Assembly (NCBI RefSeq): GCF_000473365.1
Contig: NZ_KI421517.1
Span: 3,490,634 to 3,554,633 of the forward strand
Length of the DNA stretch: 64,000 nt
Direction of reading: 5' to 3'
From: Adhaeribacter aquaticus DSM 16391
GTDB lineage: Bacteria > Bacteroidota > Bacteroidia > Cytophagales > Hymenobacteraceae
In this document: positions 28,340 to 37,268 of the stretch, one piece after another
Layout: every line of letters starts with the position of its first letter
Numbering within the stretch: position 1 is the first letter of the stretch
Translations under genes and position numbers: made by a program
The notes under the pieces: model-generated
The model's database searches: none
What the model saw: only the letters and a program-made list of their open reading frames with translations
Told to the model about the DNA's origin: nothing

Positions 28340-29017
28340 ATGAAGGCATTGGCTTTAAGTATTTTATTTTTCTTAATCCTGATTTTTTCTTTAAAGGCAC
28401 AGCAGCCAGGTACTTCTGGTGCACCTACTGTTCCGCAAACCTTGCAGCAGCAATTTAATACCATTAAAAACCGCTCTGCTTTTCAGCCGGAAAGCCGTGA
28501 TTTTAAAATAGTACGGATTACCAGATTAGATAATTTCTGGCAAAACGTTCAGGATTCTTTAAAGGTACGGGAAAGCAAAATCCGGCAAGCAGGTAAATCT
28601 ACGGCGCAGGCCTTACAGAATGCCAATACTAGAATTGCTACATTAGAGAATGAATTAGAAGCATTAAAGCAGGAAAATGCGCAGAAAGAACAGCAAATTC
28701 AAAAGACGGCACATGATGTAGCCAGTCTGTCTTTTTTAGGTATTGCTATTAATAAACAATTGTATGTAGTGTTAAGCTGTATTGTTATTTTAGGGTTAAT
28801 TGTATTGGCAGCGGTATTTGCTTATTTATACAAGAATAGTCAGCAAATTACAGATGAAAAAATAAAGTCTTACGAAGAAATCAGCCAGGAATACAAAGAG
28901 CATAAGCAACATGCCCGGGAAAGGGAAACTAAAATAAAACGTGATTTGCAAACAGAAGTAAATAAAGTAGATGAATTGAAACAGGAAATTGCTAATTTAA
29001 AAAAACAAATTTCCTGA
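28340..29017 (+). CDS. exported coiled-coil protein with one internal membrane helix
   Basis: 225 residues, function not recognised. A signal peptide (ALALSILFFLILIFSLKAQ) is followed by a low-complexity Q-rich stretch, a coiled coil (LENELEALKQENAQKEQQIQ), a hydrophobic helix around residues 140-168 (LYVVLSCIVILGLIVLAAVF) and a second charged coiled coil to the end (EISQEYKEHKQHARERETKI). The second coil would lie in the cytoplasm if the helix spans inward. It stands alone and ends before a long hairpin terminator. A structural or scaffold role can only be guessed. Confidence 0.7.
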   Translation: MKALALSILFFLILIFSLKAQQPGTSGAPTVPQTLQQQFNTIKNRSAFQPESRDFKIVRITRLDNFWQNVQDSLKVRESKIRQAGKSTAQALQNANTRIATLENELEALKQENAQKEQQIQKTAHDVASLSFLGIAINKQLYVVLSCIVILGLIVLAAVFAYLYKNSQQITDEKIKSYEEISQEYKEHKQHARERETKIKRDLQTEVNKVDELKQEIANLKKQIS

Positions 29018-29030
29018 TCGAAGAATATTT

Positions 29031-29075
29031 AAAGCATAAACAAGGCAACTACATCAGTTGCCTTGTTTATGCTTT
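29031..29075. terminator. 20-bp perfect hairpin, bidirectional terminator
   Basis: AAAGCATAAACAAGGCAACT (29031-29050) pairs without mismatch with 29056-29075 across a 5-base loop. It lies between the coiled-coil gene and the 3' end of an S74-type pseudogene on the opposite strand (stop at 29088), so it probably once terminated both. Confidence 0.8.
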
Positions 29076-29087
29076 AAATTAGAAACT

Positions 29088-29419
29088 TTACTTCGCTTTA
29101 GTATTAAGCTGGCGTTTCATTTCATCAATTTGTTCCTACTGTTCTTTAATGGCAGCTACTAAAATCGGTATCAAACCTTTCAAATCTGTATTTTTAAAGG
29201 TGGCACTCCGATAGGTATTTTTGCCAATTATAATGGATTGCGATTTTGTTCTAACTAACTCCGGCAATACCTTCTGAAAATCTTCTGTAATAAAACCATA
29301 TTGTTTACCTGCCGGAAGTTTAAGTTTGCTGTATTTGTCTTTGTTGTATTCAAATTTTTTCAGTTCCAGCTTCTGTAGGTAAGCTAATGCATTGGGAACC
29401 GGTTCTACATTTTTTTTTA
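29088..29419 (-). pseudogene. truncated S74-type intramolecular chaperone domain (tail-fibre/adhesin C-terminus)
   Basis: The minus-strand translation reads VEPVPNALAYLQKLELKKFE, KQYGFITEDFQKVLPELV, GLIPILVAAIKEQ, a TAG stop (29136-29138), then EQIDEMKRQLNTKAK and a TAA. This is the pattern of the peptidase-S74 (endosialidase chaperone) domain, with the catalytic-type end preserved apart from the stop. Nothing N-terminal is left beyond about 29419, where an A-rich tract and frameshift occur. Confidence 0.8.
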
Positions 29420-29761
29420 TTCCTGATCCAGTAGACTTTGGCTAAAACCTAAAAAGCCCGATGTTAAAAAGGGTGTCAAAGTAATTATCTTTTTAAAATT
29501 ATATTTGTTCTCATAACAATTGATTACAAAATATAAATATTTTTATAACCCAAAGTTATGAGTTAAGAATTTGAAAATAATTATAAGGAATTTAAAATTT
29601 GGTTAATCGGATTTATGAGCTTAATAGCTAGTTTGAAGCCTCAATAATAGCTTTGTAATTAACGGTAAAAATTTTAATGTACTTCTTAATAATTGTACTA
29701 AATAATGATGTCAACTTAAATTTTTAGGAAAGCTAAGGCGATTGAGTGTTGTTCTTATATA

Positions 29762-31024
29762 TTAGGTCTTGGGCTTTTTTTTCTTAGCTGCCGGAAATAA
29801 AATATTATTTAAAATTAAGCGATAGCCGGGAGAGTTTGGGTGGAAGGAAAGGTCTGTTGGGTTTTGATCTCCGCGAGGTTGGTAAGCTTCCGGATCATGT
29901 CCTCCATAAAAGGTGAAGGTACCCTTACCAACAGTACCATTCATATATTTAACTTCATTTTCTGATTTCGTTTCCCCCATTATGTTGACTTCTGACTTTA
30001 TCTGGTTTCGTTTAAAAGCGGTAGTTTGACCCATGAAACCCTTTATGGTTTTCTCATGATTCTGCGTAAGCATAGTAGGTATGGGATCCCATTTAGCGGA
30101 GAAAGTAAATAGCTGAAAGAAATCGTTATCCCGGTATACACTTCTTTCGTGCCTTTGCTTATCTATACTGGAAAACTCTCCTTCGTACGGGTCGGTAAAC
30201 ACAACAAAGTCCTTGAAAGCGAATGTTTTGCTGTAATCCAATTTTTTTTGGGCTTGTGGGTCAGCGTCATCACCGTCGTATCGGGAACTGACAATATCGA
30301 CTCCTTCGGCCGATAAAGCAATATCATAGGTATCGGTAGCAGAGCACATTGCAAACATAAATCCGCCGCCGGCCACAAATTCTTTTATTTTCTTCACAAC
30401 ACCTAATTTCATTTGGGAAACTTTAGAAAAGGCATATTTTTTAGTGATGCTTTCTGCTTCTTCCCGCTCTGCCTGCTGGCGGGCAAAATTGCGGCGCCCC
30501 ATAGTTTTGCCAAATTGCCCGGTAAAATCTTCATGATGCAAGTGCAGCCAATCGTATTTTAATAACTTTTTATCTAATACCTCCTCATCAAAAACCAAAT
30601 CGTAAGGAATTTCGGCGTAAGTCATTACCAAGGTAACGGCATCTTCGAAGGCTAAAGCTGTTTTAGGGGAATAAACGGCTATTTTAGGTTCCTTTTCCAG
30701 TTTCATCACATCCATATTAACCTCCGGATTGCTAATTTGGGTAACAATGGCCTGATATTGGGCATCCGATAAAACACTATAGGTAATCCCTCTGGCTACA
30801 ATTTCATTTTCAATTAAAGGAGCGTGTTTAAAGGCGAAGGAACCACCTTTATAATTTAATAACCAATCCACTTCCTGCTGGTGTTGCAGTACCCAATAGG
30901 CAATGCCGTAAGATTTTAGGTGGTTTTTCTGCGTCTCATCCATAGGAATGAGGATTTGCGAAGCTTTGGTAGGAAGGACCAAAGGAAGAAAAAGAGCCAG
31001 GAAAAAAGTAATGCGTTTTATCAT
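29762..31024 (-). CDS. secreted protein of unknown function (often labelled asparagine synthetase B)
   Basis: 420 residues with an N-terminal signal peptide (FFLALFLPLVLPTKASQ). The middle has a Rossmann-like or GATase1-like flavour: KIAVYSPKT, DWLHLHHEDFTGQFG, KEFVAGGGFMFAMCSATD, and a C-terminal FTFYGGHDPEAYQ. From memory, Bacteroidota proteins of this layout are labelled asparagine synthetase B. I see neither an N-terminal Cys glutaminase nor an ATP-PPase motif, so that label looks wrong. A ThuA/GATase1-like extracellular role is only a guess. No cotranscribed neighbours. Confidence 0.7.
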   Translation of the reverse strand: MIKRITFFLALFLPLVLPTKASQILIPMDETQKNHLKSYGIAYWVLQHQQEVDWLLNYKGGSFAFKHAPLIENEIVARGITYSVLSDAQYQAIVTQISNPEVNMDVMKLEKEPKIAVYSPKTALAFEDAVTLVMTYAEIPYDLVFDEEVLDKKLLKYDWLHLHHEDFTGQFGKTMGRRNFARQQAEREEAESITKKYAFSKVSQMKLGVVKKIKEFVAGGGFMFAMCSATDTYDIALSAEGVDIVSSRYDGDDADPQAQKKLDYSKTFAFKDFVVFTDPYEGEFSSIDKQRHERSVYRDNDFFQLFTFSAKWDPIPTMLTQNHEKTIKGFMGQTTAFKRNQIKSEVNIMGETKSENEVKYMNGTVGKGTFTFYGGHDPEAYQPRGDQNPTDLSFHPNSPGYRLILNNILFPAAKKKKPKT

Positions 31025-31234
31025 AGTACTTTAGATTGTAACGCGTGTAACCAAATTTACTATTTTTTCCTTTTAAATGATTAAAAAGCATAGAATTATT
31101 TACTTCATAACCAGTTACTTAATTTTTAATTGAAGATACAATCCAATGCCACTCTTTGGCAGTAACTAATAAGGTAGGCAGGTTTAGGAAAGAAATATTA
31201 AAAAGGGTTTGTAAAGGTTATTAACAGTAAAATA

Positions 31235-31272
31235 CAACCATTAAAGAAAGCTTTAGTTTTCTTTAATGGTTG
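31235..31272 (-). terminator. terminator of msrA
   Basis: Stem CAACCATTAAAGAAA (31235-31249) with TTTCTTTAATGGTTG (31258-31272), 15 bp, 8-base loop. It is located 34 bases past the msrA stop on the minus strand. Confidence 0.65.
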
Positions 31273-31305
31273 TTGGGCAGAATGTCATGTTAAGGAAAAC
31301 TAGTT

Positions 31306-31860
31306 TTAGCTTTTCTGCCAGAGCCTTTCCAGGAAACCTGCCCGGCCAGAGCCAATGCTATACCGGTTGTAGTGCGATGGGTTTTTCTTGTAATAATCTT
31401 GGTGGTATTCTTCGGCCGGATAAAATGGTTTAGCCGGCAAAACAGGCGTGGCAATCGGATGACCAGCAAATGGCCCTATTTTACCTAACTCTATTTTTGA
31501 TTGCACTGCAAGTTGTTTTTGTTCTTCTGAATGATAAAATATAGCGGTTTTGTACGAACTTCCCCGGTCACCGAATTGTCCTCCCGGATCGGTAGGATCA
31601 ATAGACTGCCAGAATATAGCTAATAATTCAGGGTAGGAAATAAGAGCTGGATTATAGGTTATTTGTACCGCCTCGTAATGGCCGGTTGTTTCAGAGCAGA
31701 CTTGCTCATAGGTTGGATTTGGCAAATCGCCTCCCGTATAGCCAGAAATTACTTTTATTACCCCCGGCCAGGTATCAAAAGGTTTTACCATACACCAGAA
31801 ACATCCTCCGGCAAAGGTTGCTAGTTCAGGACTTTGGTTTTGTTCTAAAGTATTTTCCAT
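31306..31860 (-). CDS. msrA: peptide-methionine (S)-S-oxide reductase MsrA
   Basis: Repairs oxidised methionine (S-sulfoxide) in proteins with thioredoxin as donor. The catalytic motif AGGCFWCM places the nucleophile at Cys20. [22 protein letters not shown] and [18 protein letters not shown] follow, as in the family. At 184 residues it is a stand-alone MsrA without MsrB fusion, and no MsrB gene is adjacent. The resolving cysteine of some families at the extreme C-terminus is absent (ends LERLWQKS), so recycling may use another cysteine. Confidence 0.93.
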   Translation of the reverse strand: MENTLEQNQSPELATFAGGCFWCMVKPFDTWPGVIKVISGYTGGDLPNPTYEQVCSETTGHYEAVQITYNPALISYPELLAIFWQSIDPTDPGGQFGDRGSSYKTAIFYHSEEQKQLAVQSKIELGKIGPFAGHPIATPVLPAKPFYPAEEYHQDYYKKNPSHYNRYSIGSGRAGFLERLWQKS

Positions 31861-32488
31861 TATTAAATAGGACAGGTTTTCGGCTTCTAAATTAAGATAT
31901 AAATAATCTAAAGTTTAATTAACTTAAAATTATCGTAAGGTTAGTTATTTTTATCATTTAACGGGGAGCCCGAAAAACAGTTAATTGTAAAAGCCTAACC
32001 TAAGCCTTTCTGGTACCTGTATTCATATAGTTAATGTTATGAATCTATTCTTTGAATATAGCTACCATTTATTCATAAATAGCAAGAGTTAATATATAGG
32101 GGGGTAGAAAGGAAACTAGTCCTAAAAATTAATTTTAAAATTTACATGCTGAAAAACACCAGGACATGATTTTAAACAATTTATTAATCACTTAAATCTA
32201 GCTCTAAAAATCAAATTATAATCTGAATAAAAATTTTAAAACTATAGGAATATTTTAGGTAAACAAAAACCTAATTATAGCTCATAATCATCCTTTTCAG
32301 GTACTAATAAATAAAAAATTGCGTATGGTGAAAAAAAAAGTTTATTTGATAAGGTATTGAAAATTAAATAGTTATAAAAATATAGTGATTGGTATAGATC
32401 GGTGTAGTTTCTTCATCCGTATAAAATGGCACGGTACTTGGAAATTGATAGACAAGTATGTTATTATTCTAACTTTAAGTTATCAGTC
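31861..32488. other. 628-base AT-rich gene-free stretch
   Basis: Upstream region of both msrA and the glycine-zipper gene. It contains poly-A and poly-T tracts but no supportable frame, tRNA, repeat or riboswitch. Confidence 0.4.
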
Positions 32489-33043
32489 ATGAAAAAGGTA
32501 AGTTATATTTTAAGTTTGGTTTTAATGGTAGCCATCTTATTAACAAGTGCTGTGTACGCCCAGGATAGAAAGGGATGGAGTCCGCAGGCAAAAGGAACGG
32601 TAATTGGTGCGGGTGCAGGCGCGCTGGGTGGTGCTGTAATTCATAAACGCAACCGTGCTGTAGGTGGTGTTGTTGGGGGTGTAGTTGGTGGTGCTGCCGG
32701 TTATGCCATAGGTAAACATACCGATAATAAAAGAAAAGAAGCTGCCAGGGTAGCCGCTGCTAACAGAGCTGCTGCTGCCAGAGCTGCTGAGCGAAGAGCG
32801 TCTACCAGTAGAGTTGCTGTGGCAAAACGTAATCAGTCTTCCAGAAGTGCCCAAGCTGTAAATGCTGCAGTTCCGGCCGCTGCTGCTTATGCTGCCTATA
32901 ATGCAGCTCAACCTGCTACTATGTATGATGCCTACGGAAATCCAATTCCACAGGTAATGAATACTGCTTATTTGCCAAATCCATCATTTGGCGATCCTTC
33001 TAAACCTTATTCCCAATACGAGTACAGAAGAAAAAGCTGGTAA
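32489..33043 (+). CDS. exported glycine-zipper protein (YMGG-like)
   Basis: 184 residues. Signal peptide (VSYILSLVLMVAILLTSAVYAQ), then a glycine zipper GTVIGAGAGALGGAVI and VVGGVVGGAAGYAIG (about residues 33-78) that would insert into or stick to membranes, an Ala/Arg-rich middle and a Pro/Tyr-rich tail. The upstream ATG at 32426 adds a non-signal extension, so MKKVSYIL at 32489 is preferred. Glycine-zipper lipoprotein-like proteins of Gram-negatives are linked to envelope integrity and stress. The exact role here is unknown. A strong terminator follows. Confidence 0.78.
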   Translation: MKKVSYILSLVLMVAILLTSAVYAQDRKGWSPQAKGTVIGAGAGALGGAVIHKRNRAVGGVVGGVVGGAAGYAIGKHTDNKRKEAARVAAANRAAAARAAERRASTSRVAVAKRNQSSRSAQAVNAAVPAAAAYAAYNAAQPATMYDAYGNPIPQVMNTAYLPNPSFGDPSKPYSQYEYRRKSW

Positions 33044-33063
33044 TCTTTTTACTACTGCTAATA

Positions 33064-33094
33064 AAAAACCCAAGCTAATTTAGCTTGGGTTTTT
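33064..33094 (+). terminator. terminator after glycine-zipper gene
   Basis: Stem of about 14 bp, AAAAACCCAAGCTA with TAGCTTGGGTTTTT (33064-33094), with a very small loop. It starts 21 bases after the stop. Confidence 0.8.
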
Positions 33095-33164
33095 AATAAC
33101 ACCGTATAAGACCCATATTAAGATATTCTAATATTATATTATTCATCTAATGATACCTGAATCT

Positions 33165-33623
33165 ATGAGAACCTTACTTTCTTTTTTATTGGTGATTGTT
33201 TTATTTTCTTCTTGTTCTAAAATGGACAAAGAAGTAAATATTTCTGAACTTAATCAACAATTTATAAGTGCCTGGAATAACAAAGATGCCGATAAAGTAA
33301 TCTCTTTTTTATCAGATGATGTGCTGTTTCTGCAAGCGAATACCCAATATAAAGGCAAAGCTGAAGTATCAGATAAATGGGTGCGCGAAACGATGCCCAC
33401 CATCCGAAATTTAAAAACTTATTCTTTAAATACTGGCTCCGATTCTAAAATAGCTTATGAAGGAGGTACTTTTTCGGTAGATGTTTTGCCTACAGCTCCT
33501 AATGAACCAATGGCTACCGGAGAAGGTAATTATATTCTTTTATGGAAAAAAGGAGAGGATGGTAATTGGAAATTAAATTATGCGCAGTTAGAGGATCTGC
33601 CTTTACGCATTAAAACACAATAA
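33165..33623 (+). CDS. SnoaL/DUF4440-like (NTF2-fold) lipoprotein
   Basis: About 152 residues. The N-terminus MRTLLSFLLVIVLFSSCSK carries a lipobox ending FSSC. The remainder fits the NTF2-like cone fold: LNQQFISAWNNKDADKVISF, LSDDVLFLQAN, then a DGNWKLNYAQLEDLP end, as in DUF4440/SnoaL-like proteins. These are often small ligand-binding or ketosteroid-isomerase-like proteins, and here it would be lipid-anchored in the periplasm. The frame opens at 33150 (MIPES), but the second methionine gives the canonical signal peptide. Substrate unknown. Confidence 0.75.
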   Translation: MRTLLSFLLVIVLFSSCSKMDKEVNISELNQQFISAWNNKDADKVISFLSDDVLFLQANTQYKGKAEVSDKWVRETMPTIRNLKTYSLNTGSDSKIAYEGGTFSVDVLPTAPNEPMATGEGNYILLWKKGEDGNWKLNYAQLEDLPLRIKTQ

Positions 33624-33628
33624 AAACC

Positions 33629-33676
33629 AAATAAAAGAAAGACCTCTTTATTAATAAAGAGGTCTTTCTTTTATTT
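33629..33676. terminator. 48-base perfectly palindromic bidirectional terminator
   Basis: The sequence 33629-33676 equals its own reverse complement (24-bp arms, tip CTTTATTAATAAAG). It ends in a T-rich tail on both strands and separates the convergent lipoprotein and GAF genes. Confidence 0.85.
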
Positions 33677-33715
33677 GCTATAATTACTTGGTTTAACAGA
33701 ATATATTTTTTAAAT

Positions 33716-34225
33716 CTACTGTTTATCTTTTTCAATTTCTTCCATAACCACAGCAGCTAAACTTTCCAGCATTTTTTGGTCAGAAGCAGAAAATTCTCTT
33801 GGTTTTTTATCTATAATGCAAACGGCTCCAATATTATAACCACTAGAAGTTTTTAAAGGTGCTGCTGCATAAAATTGTAATCCAAAATCCCCGGTTACCA
33901 AAGGGTTGGCCAGCAAACAAGGTTCTTCTTTAGCATCCTCAAAAGCAGTTACATTATCATTGAGGATAGCCAGGGAGCAAAGGCTGGTGCCTCTGGGTAC
34001 TTCCGTTACCCCGTCCATGCCTACACCTGCTTTGGTCCGGACATAATCTTTATCCACGAAGTTAACCAAGGCAATCGGTACATTAAACAAACGCGAAGCA
34101 ATAGCTGCAATATGTTTAAAAGGCCCATGTTCATCATAAGATCCCAATATATTCAGATTATGCAGGTTAGCCAACCGCTCTTCTTCATCTGATGGTATAA
34201 TGGGTTTTCCAAAGGTATTTTCCAT
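33716..34225 (-). CDS. GAF-domain protein
   Basis: 169 residues consisting of one GAF domain: LASRLFNVPIALVNFVDKDY-type start (ASRLFNVPIALVNFVDKDY), GTSLCSLAIL, then QFYAAAPLKTSSGYNIGAVC and CIIDKKPREFS. It resembles the GAF sensors that precede histidine kinases or diguanylate cyclases (phytochrome-like), but no output domain follows. Possible ligands are small molecules, or redox or light cofactors. A cysteine is present in the TSLCSLA part. No partner gene lies next to it. Confidence 0.85.
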   Translation of the reverse strand: MENTFGKPIIPSDEEERLANLHNLNILGSYDEHGPFKHIAAIASRLFNVPIALVNFVDKDYVRTKAGVGMDGVTEVPRGTSLCSLAILNDNVTAFEDAKEEPCLLANPLVTGDFGLQFYAAAPLKTSSGYNIGAVCIIDKKPREFSASDQKMLESLAAVVMEEIEKDKQ

Positions 34226-34742
34226 TCTTTAAATTTTAATCAAATAAAGGAATATTTACAATTCCTTTTAAATATTGTTATTTAAACTTTACGTAAAATG
34301 TAGTTTTAAGTACGTTTGATATAATGCTTTTACTTCTTTTTAATTAGTAATATTATAATTTGCTAAACACCAGCGCCAAGCCATTAACAAAGTTTTCTTA
34401 TTCAGTATTATAAGTAAAAGATTAGTTGTTTTAACCTCGGTTATGAAGTACTTTATAAGGCTTAACCGCCTACTTCTATATTTGTTTTAAGAATAGATAA
34501 GGAAGTTGAAAACATGAAAAACAAAATTTAAATTAGGAATCTTCTAATGCAGATCTCACTACACTAACTTATTTCGTCGAAATCCTAACAACTCTGGTAA
34601 GCTGAGTAAATATAGTTATCCTTTTAAGTTTGGGTGGGTGCCTATTGATAAAAATGGTTAATAAATAAATTCAACCAAACCGTAAATTGGGAAGAAATGC
34701 CAATACTGAATGGTAGGAATTACCTGTTTTTAGCAAATATTC
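34226..34742. other. gene-free stretch
   Basis: 517 bases upstream of the GAF gene and downstream of a small hypothetical gene. No hairpin, tRNA or frame was supported. Confidence 0.4.
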
Positions 34743-35054
34743 CTAATTGCAATTAATAGTGGGGTATATTAGGTCTGTTTTACTTTTGTTATATTCTACC
34801 AAGTCCTTCATAAACTCTACATGCAACATTTTAATGCTGCCAGACTTGTGCCCCATAATTTTTAAGTATTCACCTAAAACCTTAATCCGCATGAGGTAGG
34901 GTAAGGAGCTACTCTTTTCCAGAAGAATTAAAATGTCCTGGTGCACCTTTTTAAGCTCCCTAAATTTTAAAGAGTAATTTTCAATATTTTTTAAAAGCTT
35001 CTCTACTATAGGCGTGAAGCTGGCTTCCGTCAATTCTTGTATGTCATTTTTCAT
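34743..35054 (-). CDS. small hypothetical helical protein
   Basis: 103 residues, not recognised. It is highly helical and charged (LTEASFTPIVEKLLKNIENY, LKFRELKKVHQDILILLEK) with no signal peptide or membrane segment. A G-rich stretch (AAGGGGGTTGT) just precedes the start codon, and the composition looks coding, so I keep it as a probable gene. Possibly a small cytosolic regulatory or structural protein. Confidence 0.5.
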   Translation of the reverse strand: MKNDIQELTEASFTPIVEKLLKNIENYSLKFRELKKVHQDILILLEKSSSLPYLMRIKVLGEYLKIMGHKSGSIKMLHVEFMKDLVEYNKSKTDLIYPTINCN

Positions 35055-35435
35055 ACAACCCCCTTTTAAAATATAACTACAAGTAAGTTAAGCATTTACT
35101 TTTATAAATATTTTATGTAAAAATCCTGATTTTCAAGGGTATATATACTTATTGTTTAATTCATTAGTGTTTTTCTATATTCTAAAGAGGTTTTTATAAG
35201 AAATTAATTGAAGAAATACCAGTAGGAGCCATTAAATAGAAACCTGTTTTAAAGTTAGGAATCCTTAAAACTATCTCTTTATTAATTGGGAGAGAGCATC
35301 CGTGGAATTGGTCTTTTTTACCGAAGTATAGGAATTGTTGAGGCGCTTATTCAGCCGTAATTTTGCACTCAGTTTAGGAATAAAAAAGAAATACTTAGTT
35401 ATTCTTTTTACACCAATTCATTCAATAAAAAATAT
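35055..35435. other. gene-free upstream region
   Basis: Lies between two divergent genes (hypothetical at 35054 and FMN reductase at 35436). It holds their promoters presumably. No motif could be pinned down. Confidence 0.4.
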
Positions 35436-35957
35436 ATGCTTACAATTATTTCAGGAACAAATAGACCAGGAAGTAACGCCCTGCGCGTTGCCAACTATTA
35501 TAAAAAGCGATTAAAAGAAAAAGGTCATGAGGCCAATATACTTTCTTTAACAGAATTGCCAGGTACTTTAATAGAATCGGACCTGTATGGTAACAGAAGT
35601 CAGGAGTTTGCTAAAATTCAGGAAACAGTATCTAATTCAGAGAAGTTTTTATTTGTAATACCCGAGTATAATGGCAGTTTTTCTGGTGTTCTTAAAACCT
35701 TTGTGGACGCATGTGAGTTTCCGGCCAGCTTTTATGATAAAAAAGCAGCTTTGGTAGGTGTATCCTCTGGGCGGCAAGGTAATCTGCGTGGGGTAGACCA
35801 TTTTACCGGAGTAGCTAACCACATGCATTTACACGTTTTGCCCCTTAAAATGTATTTAGCTGGGGTAGAAGCCGAATTAGACGATAACAATAATTTACAT
35901 AAAGAAGAAACCGTAAAATTTACGGATGAGCAAATAGATAAATTTATTGCTTTTTAA
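35436..35957 (+). CDS. NADPH-dependent FMN reductase-like flavoprotein
   Basis: 173 residues, flavodoxin-like fold. The FMN-phosphate loop SGTNRPGSNALRVANYY is at the N-terminus, followed by FVIPEYNGSFSGVLKTFVD and KKAALVGVSSGRQGNLRGVD, the pattern of the FMN_red/YieF/SsuE-like family. Likely reaction: reduction of FMN, quinones or similar electrophiles by NAD(P)H. It may serve in detoxification, as the nearby YceI protein could bind isoprenoid quinones. Single gene. Confidence 0.85.
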   Translation: MLTIISGTNRPGSNALRVANYYKKRLKEKGHEANILSLTELPGTLIESDLYGNRSQEFAKIQETVSNSEKFLFVIPEYNGSFSGVLKTFVDACEFPASFYDKKAALVGVSSGRQGNLRGVDHFTGVANHMHLHVLPLKMYLAGVEAELDDNNNLHKEETVKFTDEQIDKFIAF

Positions 35958-36052
35958 TCTAAAGGGTATAGTGTTTAAGATGCTTTGCCCTTTACTTTAA
36001 ATTTTAAACAAGCAATAATGCTAGTTTTATATAACCTGGAGGTGGTTTTGCT

Positions 36053-36322
36053 ATGTATGATGTTCGAAATGTAATAAGATTTGAGCTTGCTCAGCTGGTA
36101 AGTGGTTATAGGCAGGTAGAGCTTTGTAAAGTACTTTTTAGTCAATCTTTCCAACAACTGGAACTTGGCTTGGTGGATGTGGTTGACTTCCTGAAAGTGA
36201 TAGAAAAAATATACCAAATCCAGATTCCTAATAAGGGGCTAATTCATTCAATAGAAGATTTGGTTAGCCTGATATGCGGAGATAATTTAGTTGCTAATCT
36301 TTTTACGAGTAAAGGCCAGTAA
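36053..36322 (+). CDS. acyl-carrier-protein-like protein without the carrier serine
   Basis: 89 residues. The second half, LGLVDVVDFLKVIEKIYQIQ followed by IPNKGLIHSIEDLVSLI, has the helix II to helix III rhythm of acyl carrier proteins (compare LG-x-DSLD-x-VEL, IPDE, T-V-x-D). The phosphopantetheine serine is missing because the sequence reads GLVDV. It has an unusually clear Shine-Dalgarno (CTGGAGGTGG), uncommon in Bacteroidota. It may be a non-acylated ACP homologue or a decaying gene. No synthase gene lies beside it. Identity is inferred from pattern only. Confidence 0.55.
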   Translation: MYDVRNVIRFELAQLVSGYRQVELCKVLFSQSFQQLELGLVDVVDFLKVIEKIYQIQIPNKGLIHSIEDLVSLICGDNLVANLFTSKGQ

Positions 36323-36378
36323 TTATCTCAGAAGCGTTTTTTTCGTAAAAGTGTATATACATTAAATTTGAAAGTAAT

Positions 36379-36939
36379 ATGGAAATGACGAAATGGGTAA
36401 TTGATTCTGCACATTCTGAAGTGCAATTCAAGGTAAAATACCTGGTAATATCTAAGCTAACTGGTTCCTTTACCAATTTCCATGGAGGTGCAACTGTTTA
36501 TGGCGATCAGGGTTTTGATAATGCCGAAATCCATTTTACGCTGGATGTAAACAGTGTTAATACAAATCTGGAAGCCAGGGATAAACATTTAAGATCCGGC
36601 GAATTTTTCGATGCTACTAACCACCCGCAAATAAGCTTTCAGTCAACTACGTTCAAAAAAGTTAAAGGCGATTTATACCATTTATTGGGCTATCTTACTA
36701 TTAAGGGCATCACCAAACTAGTGGAACTCGATGCGGAGTTTGGTGGAATTATCAAGGATCTGGAAGGAAATACAAGAGCAGGTTTTGAAGTAAGTGGTAG
36801 CATTAGCCGGTGGGAATTTGGACTTACTTTCAATCCTATTACCGGTACGGGTGGTATGGTATTGGGAGAAGAAATAAAACTGATAGCTAATATTCAACTG
36901 GTGCAGGAAGTAGAAGCTCTTCAGGAAAAGTCTGTTTAA
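36379..36939 (+). CDS. YceI family lipocalin-like protein
   Basis: 186 residues. It begins WVIDSAHSEVQFKVKYLVIS and continues with LTGSFTNFHGGATVYG, the ligand-cup signature of YceI proteins that bind polyisoprenoids or amides, then DATNHPQISFQS and ITKLVELDAEFGG. There is no signal peptide, so it would act in the cytoplasm, unlike the periplasmic E. coli protein. It might belong with the FMN reductase two genes upstream. Expression is probably separate, with 56 bases before the start. Confidence 0.88.
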   Translation: MEMTKWVIDSAHSEVQFKVKYLVISKLTGSFTNFHGGATVYGDQGFDNAEIHFTLDVNSVNTNLEARDKHLRSGEFFDATNHPQISFQSTTFKKVKGDLYHLLGYLTIKGITKLVELDAEFGGIIKDLEGNTRAGFEVSGSISRWEFGLTFNPITGTGGMVLGEEIKLIANIQLVQEVEALQEKSV

Positions 36940-37268
36940 CGGAGATGGCTTATTGTTTATTTTATCATAAAAACAATAAGGGGAGGTAGTGAGGGGCAAT
37001 TAAAATTTGTTACCAAGAAAGGATTGTAGTTCTTTAAAAATTAATTTGACCTGAAAGGCTCCTTATTTTATAAAATAAAAGAATTAATAACCAGTATTTC
37101 TAGGGGTAGTGGGAGGTAGCAGGTAGGCTGTTTAGTAAATCTATCTGGCCGATATTAAGTATTATAAGGGGCTTTTCAACCCCACATTTAAAACTTCTGC
37201 CAGACTACTTGCTACTGGATATAATAAGAAAAGGAATTCCATCTAATTTTTAAATATCAAACAGCTTC
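36940..37268. other. gene-free stretch before AraC gene
   Basis: 329 bases. Apart from the AraC promoter presumably within it, I see only G-rich and A-rich tracts. Confidence 0.4.

Noticed and set aside
32540-32911. 123-codon frame opposite the glycine-zipper gene
   Set aside because: Composed of Ser/Gly/Thr repeats that mirror the Ala/Gly codons of the real gene.
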